Positions 54,484 to 64,000 of a stretch of 64,000 bases of DNA are shown in pieces. This DNA is from Anisakis pegreffii (lineage: Eukaryota; Nematoda; Chromadorea; Rhabditida; Anisakidae). The notes beneath the pieces are model-generated. The model had not been told where the DNA came from and ran no database searches. It was given only the letters and a program-made list of their open reading frames with translations. The position numbers and the translations under genes were made by a program. Where the stretch lies: NCBI GenBank assembly GCA_035041965.1, contig JAPYMA010003042.1:1-64000 (forward strand). The letters are read 5' to 3'. The number at the start of each line of letters is the position of its first letter. Positions within the stretch are counted from its first letter, which is position 1.

Positions 54484-57054
54484 AAGGTGAATGGACGGTT
54501 TTTCGAATGAGCCAAGTTACCCATGTCGGATGCTCACCAGCGAGTTGAGCGATGTTACCTCCAATTATATGTTAATTAATTATCTCGCAGCATTGATAAC
54601 CGATGAGAATGTATTTTTGAATCCTAACCTGACTAAGTACATCATCCTTTTTCAACCAATTTTCAATAAGTACGACTCATTTATATGAGCGGTTAGTGCT
54701 GCCTCCAACTGAGTTCTTTGGAAAGAGGACTTCATCATCCCAAAAATTTTCTCTAATTTAAACTTTCTAAAGTGTTCTATGAAAGCAAACAGCAACAACG
54801 ATAGCAATGACAGGCAAAATTTTACCCATTGAAGACAATAAGTTCGTAACTTTGTCCGTTTTCTGTGCTCATTTGCTGATGTGTTCAGTGGAAAAGGAGA
54901 ACGCAATCTACCCAAAGCATCAATACTTTCCTTGGCAAATGCCTCAGTGAAACAAATATTTGGAACTGGGATTTGTTTATCGTTTTTGACTTAGATATGT
55001 GGTACGACAGACTCACGGTATTGGATGATTCGATACATTAGACTAATGGTAAGCCAGAAACATGACCTTGCAGTTGTGATACTCTTTAGATCTGACCACT
55101 TGAAGTGATACCATCAACACGTCATGTATATCCACCGTAATGAAATTGCTTGAAAAATCGACGCATCAGCAGCAAATTGAATTTTCAAAAGTGGGCATGG
55201 CTGGATGGTTGGTATGTTCGTTTTGTTCTACAGAAACGTGCAGATTGCCGTCTGATCGTGATAATAAATTCCTTTCCAGTGTATTCATAGTGTATCATCC
55301 ATCCATCCACTTCAAGTGAATCGTTCTCATTCTCACCCGACCACTGCAGCACGCGTATGCATACACAAATGCTACACCATACAAATATTTGTTTCTTACA
55401 CTATGCATCCCATCCTATCCCATTCCATCTCATCCCATCGCTTTCGTACCGTTCGTCATTAATTCACGACGACGATTCACCAGTTAGACAAACGATGCAC
55501 TTCATTCGCAAACAGTGCATATCTCATAGCAAGATCCATCCCAAACGCTCTTCACTCCAGATCGTATTGCTAATGAAGTCGTCTGAGTACATCGAAGAGA
55601 TACAGATAGATACACACATATTCATTCAGTTATGCAAGTTAATCATCGGTTTTATATCAAGAAGGGATAACAATCGAAAATCTGCAACGAATATCATCAT
55701 GATGTGATAAATGAATTAATTGCATCCAGATACTTGCATTAGCTCACAGTAGAGTTTAGTTATAACTTTTGATTTTGATTATGAACGATGTCCTCTTGTC
55801 GTTAGAGGCCTCAGTTTCTGTCACATCATAGGTGTTAAGAGGAACACTGAAAGAAACGCGAGTGCTGCTGATTGCTGTGATCGAAGTATTCGATCATAAT
55901 GACAAACATTGTTGTCATTTCTGAATGGTTCGAGTCAACAGTTTTCTATGTTCTTGAAGAAGTGACCTGAGCCGGCACAGAGAAATACACTCCACAACCA
56001 GCTCAGGTGATCACCAATGAATGGGCAAATGGGATTGAATAACTCGAACAAATTAATATTCCAATGATTTTCACTTAATGCCAAACAATCACAATAATTT
56101 CAGACTGCAGTCTGATAAAAGTTCCACTTGAAATAATTGACTGAAAACCAGACGCATCTCAAAAGTGTATCTTTCGAATGCTGAGAACGGTTTTTATATT
56201 GTTTGCATGAAACTGATACGTACGTGCACACTGATGGAGCGAGCGATCAATTTCTGTCTGCAAACCAGCTAGATCTGAAATCTTAAGGTGTTCAGTTTAA
56301 ATGAGTCTATTGTACTCTAATCTAGTCATATACTGTAGTACTGGCTGTGTTTGAGCTGTGCGTCGTAGTTCTGAGAAGAAGTGTAACGCTCACAAAGATA
56401 TCTAGAATGCGCGACTCAAACAATATTCCGGCTTCAACTCTTTTTGCTGCTCATGTCAACACAAAAATTTTGTGCATATGAAGAGTTGATTTAGTGTATG
56501 CCGAAGATATAGCCGCTTGCTGCCTTCATCCGCTCGTTTGCAAACATTTGAGCTCAAGCTACTGAGTACAACTATATCCTTCACTGCCGTTGTTACAAAT
56601 TCGTTAGTACTATTATAAATCTCTATGCTACCTTGATTACATCCGAAGTATTGATGAATCGTTAATATTTGGTATTATCAAATAGACGAATTTTATAACT
56701 GAGATCTCCCCAGGTCGAAATTGTTGGGTCCTAGGCACCTTTGAAATGAAATCCAACATCAGGCTTTGAGAATCATTTATTTCGAATCAAATCACCAGAC
56801 AACATCCTACAATTCCCTGATCATCTTGTGCAATTCATAGCAGTAGTAGATCGAAATAGTAAAACAGACCATCTGGTAAAACATGTGTTTTTTCTCGCTC
56901 CATTTGAAACATATCCTTTGGACTAACCGCATTAAAACTAATTAGAGCAGCCATGTACAAAGATTACTGCTCGATGCCACTTTGAATTCATTGAACTACT
57001 CCACAAGTTTTCTTCGGACGCTAACGCTCTTTCCCTTGTTTTCAGTCCGGTTGC

Positions 57055-57183
57055 TGTATCCAGTAACTTCAATCACTATAGCCATCATCGTACATAATTC
57101 ATCGCACATATGATCGTATATTATGTACGGTGATAGTGTTATTATAGGATGTTGCCTCTGGTGACTGAAGCTACTGGATGCAA
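57055..57183. repeat. Small foldback (inverted repeat) upstream of myosin
   Basis: Left arm 57,055-57,098 (TATCCAGTAACTTCAATCAC ... CGTACATAAT) and right arm 57,120-57,183 (ATTATGTACG ... GTGACTGAAGCTACTGGATG) pair with few mismatches around a ~21-bp loop. The outer 20 bp match at 17 positions and the inner 10 bp are perfect. It may be a MITE remnant. It lies 1.2 kb upstream of the myosin start. Confidence 0.65.
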
Positions 57184-58335
57184 TACTAAACTGTATCGTT
57201 CGTTGCCGCTATTACTAATTCAAACATTACCCAGGTCCCAGTAATGACATTAATTTATGGTCGGTCTTTAATCACGGAAGTGCGCCGCTCTCATATCATA
57301 TTTCAACGTTATTTTATCCGATTCAATTTCGTCCGTTTGCATTGACTACAATGAAAACTTCATTAGTGGGCTTTTGATGAATGTTATGTTTGCAAAAACT
57401 TCCTCACCACACTAATTCTTTCATATGGTCTCCGTGTTTTATTCAGCATTTATAAAGCATTAGAGCTTCAACGGTTTTGTTTGAACTCTGCGTTTAAGAG
57501 TATAGAATTGATGTGTTTGCTTGCATTTTTGTGTGCACGTATGCGACTAACAATAAATGTATGCTAAAGAATCCGAATGGATGGGATAATTCAAATCTAA
57601 TATCAGCATAACATGATAAGTAATAAAGCAACGTCAAGAGATAAATGTCGAAATTTTTTGTTCTACGCAATGATCATCAGTCATTTGTATAACAGTTCAA
57701 CAAATGAGAGCCGTGAAGAATTTCTGAAGATTCAAACGAAAACTCAAATTGTCGAAGAGCGGCGACTGAATGTCTCTGTAAACTGAGTGAATGAGCCTAT
57801 AGTCAACTTCAGAGTATGTTGATACTTGTTGACTTCATCCGCTTGAATAGTTGCTTGCTGTAAATAAGTTTCGTTGAAGTACCAAATAAACGTTTTTTTG
57901 TGATTAATACAAACATTTCTCAGTATATAGGTCGAGAGAAACTGTTGACACCTTTTTGAAATTCTCTTCCTTCATAATCCTCCCATATTCTTCCGTTACA
58001 ATCCGCCTTACAGTCGGTTACCACCTCATCTCAGGTCTTCCTTTGTCCGCTGCAATTGGACCGTCAGATCACGTTCCTGATGAATGAGTTGATCAAGGTT
58101 ATTGGCCACGGCTGTGATTTTGAATTTCGGTCATCATGCGAATTAATTCCGAAATATATCGACATGACGATAATCAATGTGTTCGGTCATCGCAAAATTT
58201 TCTTACTTCCGTTCAAATTATTTTTATAAAATGTGCAAATTACATTGCAGATCCATCGATAAGACTTATCCGGATTTTACTTTTCGTCAGCCGGACAGGG
58301 CACATCTGAACGCAGAAGAAAGCTCTTGCTTAGCG

Positions 58336-61300
58336 ATGGCTCTTGGTTATGAAAACGATCCTGGATGGGTGTACTTGCGTCAATCGCCAGAACAGGTAAC
58401 AGCATTAACCAGTCATAATGTTGGAAGCCGAACGTGTAAAATGGCTGATTTAGCCACTCGCGATCAGCAGCAGAAATAGACTATCATTTGCTGAACCATA
58501 TGAATTCCACACGACCATCGACTTTGTAATTTCAAAAGATTCAAACGAAAACCAAAATTTTTAAAGAGAAATGACTCTGTAAACTGATTGTGAGGTGGTG
58601 TAAATTGTAAACTAAATTCCTGAAACTGCAGCTTCTTGCGGCAACCACCAAAAAGTTCGACTCGAAGAAGAACGTCTGGGTGGCTGATCCAGAAGAAGGT
58701 TTTGTGGCCGCTGAAATTAAAAGTAGCAAAGGAGACAAGATCGTCGTTGTGACAACAAAGGGGACTGAGGTTCTTGATATCTTAATTTTGTGCTGATCAT
58801 CTTTCAGTTACTCTGCAAGGCAACAGATCCGGCGTAATACTTAGCCAATGTGGCCAAAACTTTGGAAATCTTAAAAGTCAATTCAAGTTTGTTATTTCGA
58901 AGCAAACGTTTGTGTATGATAAGCTTAGATAAGAACCACAAATGATTTTCAGAAAACGCTCAAAAAGGATGAAGTGCAACAAATGAATCCGCCGAAGTTC
59001 GAAAAAACTGAAGATATGGCGAATTTAACATTTTTGAACGATGCATCAGTGCTGCACAATTTACGCCAACGATACTATTCGATGATGATCTATGTGAGTG
59101 ATCAGAATCAGAATCGCAAAGGCGCCTTCAACTACATTTAGTATCTTGCTCAAGATACTGATATCTTGAGATATCTTGAGATAATAATATTGAATCCCAT
59201 TTCAACGCTCTTATGAAACTATTGTAGGCAGCTGTATTGCAGTCGGCCATTAGACCTGAACAGAACTAGACTAGTGTGACTGTAAAAGCCGATGACCATC
59301 GTATACCTATTGATAGATTCTAAGTTCGCCCAACAGACAATCACAACTACTTATTTGAGCATGCAGCAGCAGTTTTATTAGCAGAATTACATCTAAGAGT
59401 ACTCAAAGCAATACTTTTGAAGTATTTTCGATTATTGCTCAAACCAAAGTTATTTAGCAATAACGTGATCGTTGGTGGCGGCGTAGAATTGTTTGCAATG
59501 TACCGCAGAGCTGTTGTTTTGTTTCACTTAGACATCAATTTCGATGTAATACTAACAAATCTCAACGAGTTCGAAGCACTTATCTTCCTATTGCTGCCAA
59601 ATTACGTATTCTATCAAAGATTTTTAATCTCTTATATGTGAACGCTTCTGAGAAATTCGAAATGACGTGATGGGGACATAACAAAGCACACTAATAGGAG
59701 AAGACATTCCTGGTGATTCCACAGGATTCCATTGGTTCTATGGGTCGAAAAATGATGAAACATGATTGAAAGAATGATACTCATTGAGCATTAAGATTAT
59801 TTCGATCAAAAAATTTACGTTCATCATCTCGAGTTGGCTAAGGATTCATCGTTTACTGTCCAAAATCTATGCATTACCAAATACTTGCTGAATTGCGAGC
59901 ACTCCATAAAACTGGTGCGACTCGAAACGTTTTCAGACGTATTCCGGATTGTTTTGTGTCGTGATCAATCCTTACAAACGACTTCCTATCTATACGGAAA
60001 GTGTATGCAAAATGTACATTGGAAAACGTCGGGCAGAGATGCCACCGCACTTATTCTCAGTTTCAGATGAAGCATACAGGCACATGATCAATGGTCAGTA
60101 TTGCAATTTGATGGACTCACTTTCAATTTCACCGATTAAGCACACTAAGTTCCAACAACGTAAATTTTGCACTGACCTATTAGGAGGGAGGGAGTTAATT
60201 TCCAGAAGAACCTCGTATAGTTTCAGCACGAAATAAATTGCACGTTCGTGAGAGTTTCCGAATCAACATCAACAGTTATGATTATCAGCGATAACTCAAC
60301 AAAAATTTCCCAGCTCTTCCATGCATCAAAACGAATTATACCAAGTTATCGATGATGCGCTGTTGATTGTTTTTGAACTATATCCGGTTATTTTCACAGA
60401 TAAAGTGAATCAGTCAATGTTGATCACTGGTGAGTCAGGAGCCGGCAAAACCGAGAATACCAAGAAAGTGATATCGTACTTCGCATCCGTTGGTGCCACT
60501 CAACAGGCTGCGTATGTTCTACTGAATTATTATATTTCATCCACCAAAAGAGAGTTCATAAGAGCTCACATCCCACGTAATAGCTACGTTCCGTTTACAA
60601 ACACAAACGAACCGTGCTAATAACTCAGAAACACTTTCGGTTTGGAAGTGTAACAAAAAAACACGAATATTATTCAATGAAATCATCCGCTGTACTGTCC
60701 TGTTGGAATGATGAAACATGCCTGAACGACTGAAGAAGTAGCGCCGCCGGAAATTTCCAGGAGAATTTTGAAGCCAGGCGATAAGAAAGAGGCAAGTATT
60801 GAGGATCAAATCGTTCGTACGAATCCCGTTCTTGAAGCATTCGGTAACGCAAAAACTGTCCGCAACAACAACTCGTCTCGATTCGGCAAATTTATCCGTA
60901 TTCATTTCAATACGACCGGAAAATTGGCCGGTGCAGACATCGAACACTGTTAGTTGTTTTGATACTGAGTAGACTACAGTTCCGCTTAAGTACGATTCAA
61001 GCAGTAGCACCAAAAACATAATGTGACTGATTCCTGGCTGTTTGGAATTGAAAGTTCCAACCAGACCACAATCAAAGCTAAATTCCATTCGCACGTTTTG
61101 CATTTCAACGTTCCACGTTCAAATATGAAAACATGTACGTTATCCTCGTAGTTAATCGCTGAAATCTAGTTGCATAAACGTATAAAAGTTACTTCCATCC
61201 CATTGCAGATCTGCTGGAAAAATCGCGTGTCATTAAGCAGGCAGCTGGCGAGCGCTCATACCATATATTCTATCAAATAATGTCCGGACAAATCAACGGT

Positions 61301-64000
61301 CTCAAAGGTGATTGAAACTCTCAAAATATGTTGATAAAATTATTGAGCACATGAGCTGTGTTGAATGCTCAAATGATGTGATATCCAACAGCTGAATCCA
61401 TCACGGAAAATGGTTTGAATTGCAGAGAAATTGTTCCTAACTCGCGATATTCGCAGTTATCATTTTGTTTCGCAAGCCGAAATCACAATCGATGGAATTG
61501 ACGATAAAGAGGAAATGCAGATCACGGATGTAAGTGAACAACTGATTATCGCCTGTTGTATGATCAGATTTACGCGATAGCAAACCATGCATACAATTGT
61601 CAAGGGTGAATAGAAACTGCAAGATAGAAACTCGAAGACACTGGTACTATTAGGGTGCTCGAAGCGTTCAATTTACAGGAGTCATTCGATATTATGCGCT
61701 TCAGTGAGGAAGAGAAAACAGATCTGTTCAAGTTGGTCGCCGGTATAATGCATATGGGTGAAATGAAATTCAAGCAAAGACCTCGAGAAGAACAGGCCGA
61801 ATGCGAAGACAAATCCGGTACATACTGGCTGCTTCATCGCTACTATTTCAGCTGACTCTTGCATGGCCATTTTGCGTGATTCTTCCATTCCTTCACCTTG
61901 TCCATAGCCATATATGCTATCCGATTTTGCAGAAGGTGATTTGGCTTGTAAACTTTGGTGCGTGGACCCAGATAAATTTATCGGTTCGCTTCTGAAGCCG
62001 CATGTAAAAGTTGGTACCGAATGGGTGAATAAAGGACAAAATCTTGAACAGGTTCAATATTTTAAAGCATCATTTTCGTTCGTCTCTTGATTTCAGTGAG
62101 TAGTCACCTCACAAGTCCATTGAACGTGCAATTTTGAGATTTTGTAATCGGTGATATTTCGAATTGTTGAATAGAACTGTGAGTTCCTCGAACAGCTGTC
62201 CAATATGGAGATGAAAGAAGAGTCAGATTATATCGTGATAGATATTCAGTCGAATAACACCGTCATGGAATCACATTGAATCATTGCGCAATTTTCAGGT
62301 GAACTGGGCTGTAGGTGCACTGGCAAAGGCATTGTTCGCGCGAATGTTCACATGGCTGATCAAACGATGCAACAAAACACTGGACGCTCAAGCTTTGAGT
62401 CGAGATTTCTTCATTGGAGTTCTCGATATCGCTGGATTTGAAATATTTGACGTATGCTCGTTCAATTTATAAATCTGCTCTTCATAATTCCTATGCACAG
62501 TCGTTATCAATAGGAAACGCTCTTTTTATGAGTTCGAAACGTTGTTGATCATGTCATCTTCGTAGAATAGTGTTGCGATTCAAAATGGAATTCATCACCA
62601 TGGTGTTGTATTTGGAAGTTTTTATAGTACCATTAAGGTTTCACATATAGTCCTTTCCTTAAAGCCTATGAATCTGGAGTAAAATTTTTCGATGAGACCT
62701 TGCGAAACAAGATTTAAGTTCTCTTGATGAGTTTATGATGATGTTGAGGAACTGTTTTCATTTTAGTTGAATTCATTCGAGCAACTGTGGATTAATTTTG
62801 TGAACGAGAAACTTCAACAATTCTTCAATCATCACATGTTTGTGCTGGAACAAGAAGAATATCAACGTGAAGGAATTAAATGGGAATTCATTGATTTCGG
62901 TCTCGATTTACAAGCTTGCATTGAGCTGATTGAAAAGGTTTGAATTCGAGCCGTTCGAAGTGCGCACTCGTCGTGAATGCATAATATAAGACTTAATTGC
63001 TTTTCAGCCTTTAGGCATAATTTCAATGCTTGATGAAGAGTGCATTGTACCAAAAGCAAGCGATTTGACTTTGGCGCAGAAGTTGAACGATCAACATCTC
63101 GGAAAACATACCAATTTCCAGAAGCCGAGACCACCGAAAGGAAAACAAGTAGGACTTCTTGTGTAATTGACGTTCATGCGAAGTGCGAAGTAAGCATAAG
63201 GCAGTTACGCTGACAATGAGCAAATACAATCAGTCACATAAATTCCCGTCAGAAATTTTTGTGAATAAACACAGACTGGGAAGGTAAAATGAGCAGCTCA
63301 TAATAATTTCTCGCCAAGGAACTTATTTCATGCCTACTTTCGACTCTCATTAAATGCCTCACTGTTAGTTGACGACGAATTCATTTCATATGCCACAAGA
63401 CAAAATCTCATGAAGGGAAAGCAACGCTGACGTGCCAAGAGATTAACGTACATATCTCAATTATCTTAGCGTATCATCCTCCTTAGTTACAGTCTTGCAC
63501 GATCGAATCTCATCTCTCCCTTTTCTTTGTACGAATGAACGGCTATCATTTACTTCATTTCTCTCCTTTGTCGTTAAGTTATCCTCATTTATCTTGAGTG
63601 ATCTGCTTTCCTCGCAGTGCTCCTGTATTGTCGTGGTGAGTAGTAAAGTAGTTCTGTCTGACAATGAGGAACGGATAAACGAATAAAGCTGCATCCAAAA
63701 AAAACAAGTGCATTCCAGTGAATGTTTCGCAAGTGAACAATAATTTCGATTAGATAAATACTGTGATCGATAAACTCATTTGATGACTACAACAATTTCG
63801 TACAAACACTTCTAGGCAGAGGCGCACTTAGCTATTGTTCATTATGCGGGCACAGTGCGTTACAATGTCCTCGGATGGTTGGAAAAGAACAAGGATCCTC
63901 TGAACGATACGGCCGTTGAAGTGTTGAAATCAAACGGTGGCATGACGTTGATGTCAGCAATTTGGGAAGACTACAAAACCCAAGAGGATATCGCTAAACT
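58336..64000 (+). CDS. Muscle myosin heavy chain (class II), 5' part
   Basis: Fourteen exons: 58,336-58,395; 58,632-58,769; 58,953-59,093; 59,937-60,093; 60,400-60,511; 60,761-60,948; 61,209-61,307; 61,426-61,529; 61,679-61,817; 61,933-62,051; 62,299-62,451; 62,767-62,937; 63,008-63,148; 63,816-64,000 (cut by the window). All phases agree and give 635 residues of the motor domain. The N-terminal SH3-like region ([18 protein letters not shown]) is followed by P-loop GESGAGKT (residues 176-183), switch [10 protein letters not shown] (238-246), switch II DIAGFE (462-467), the relay segment [14 protein letters not shown] and HYAGTVRYN. It hydrolyses ATP to drive movement on actin in thick filaments. 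Loop 1 after the P-loop is short and Lys-rich. The window ends at QEDIAKL, just before loop 2, so neck and rod are missing. It belongs to the unc-54/myo family; the paralogue is not resolved. The ATG gives [16 protein letters not shown], a normal myosin N-terminus. Confidence 0.95.
59141..59183. other. Palindrome cluster in myosin intron 3
   Basis: GTATCTTGCTCAAGATAC is a perfect 8-bp stem with a 2-nt loop. It is followed by a tandem GATATCTTGA repeat. It lies just inside the 843-bp third intron. Probably simple-sequence decay; no function can be assigned. Confidence 0.45.

Larger units (their letters stand above)
52160..58335. other. Divergent intergenic region between CPT1 and myosin
   Basis: About 6.2 kb upstream of both genes; it must hold both promoters, but no single element could be identified. 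It contains a degraded Cys-rich frame (54,298-54,483), a pentamer-like CCCATCC/CCATT stretch at about 55,385-55,440 and a foldback at 57,055-57,183. Other frames (53,632-53,904 +, 54,652-54,915 -, 55,357-55,707 +) were not supported. A pyrimidine tract ending in TCAG precedes the myosin ATG by about 40 nt and is a candidate trans-splice acceptor. Confidence 0.5.

Overview
The window looks like nuclear DNA of a nematode. It is AT-rich, with many short exons (about 60-250 nt) joined by GT-AG introns of tens to about 1,200 bp. It carries a muscle-type class II myosin heavy chain and a secreted protein built from Cys-rich modules that resemble the ET module of nematodes. The species cannot be named from the sequence. 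No ribosomal RNA, tRNA, CRISPR array or prokaryote-style operon was recognised.

Layout. (1) 1-12,600 is satellite DNA. Positions 1-10,690 form a homogeneous array whose higher-order unit is 582 bp plus 0, 1 or 3 extra copies of a 177-bp monomer. It then decays (10,691-11,290) and is followed by a diverged ~405-bp array of the same family in the opposite orientation. (2) 14,847-17,650 (minus) is a four-exon gene, about 372 aa, for a pogo/CENP-B-type helix-turn-helix protein with a BESS-like C-terminus. (3) 17,651-25,600 has no well-supported gene except a possible distant first exon at 19,627. It holds AT-rich low-complexity DNA and a 19-bp minisatellite. (4) 25,664-30,089 and 33,223-38,476 (plus) are two tandem paralogues of a 12-TM major facilitator resembling MFSD8/CLN7, with ten homologous exons and identical intron phases. 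(5) 39,200-41,835 (minus) is a complete seven-exon gene for a 351-aa secreted or anchored protein with three Cys-rich modules. (6) 45,200-52,159 (minus) is a complete 18-exon carnitine O-palmitoyltransferase 1 gene, 754 aa. (7) 58,336-64,000 (plus) is the 5' part, 14 exons, of a muscle myosin heavy chain, cut by the window edge in the motor domain.

A ~670-bp foldback repeat occurs in introns of both transporter genes and of the CPT1 gene, and inverted between the two transporters. Its right half is almost identical in the three intronic copies, while its left half is clearly diverged.

The genes do not form one pathway. CPT1 (mitochondrial fatty-acid import) and muscle myosin are divergently arranged housekeeping or muscle genes. 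The transporter pair is a local duplication. The least familiar objects are the satellite with its strand switch, the intronic foldback family, the HTH-BESS gene and the three-module secreted protein. Exon models were built by eye from reading-frame phase, splice signals and remembered family similarity, without transcript data or alignment software.
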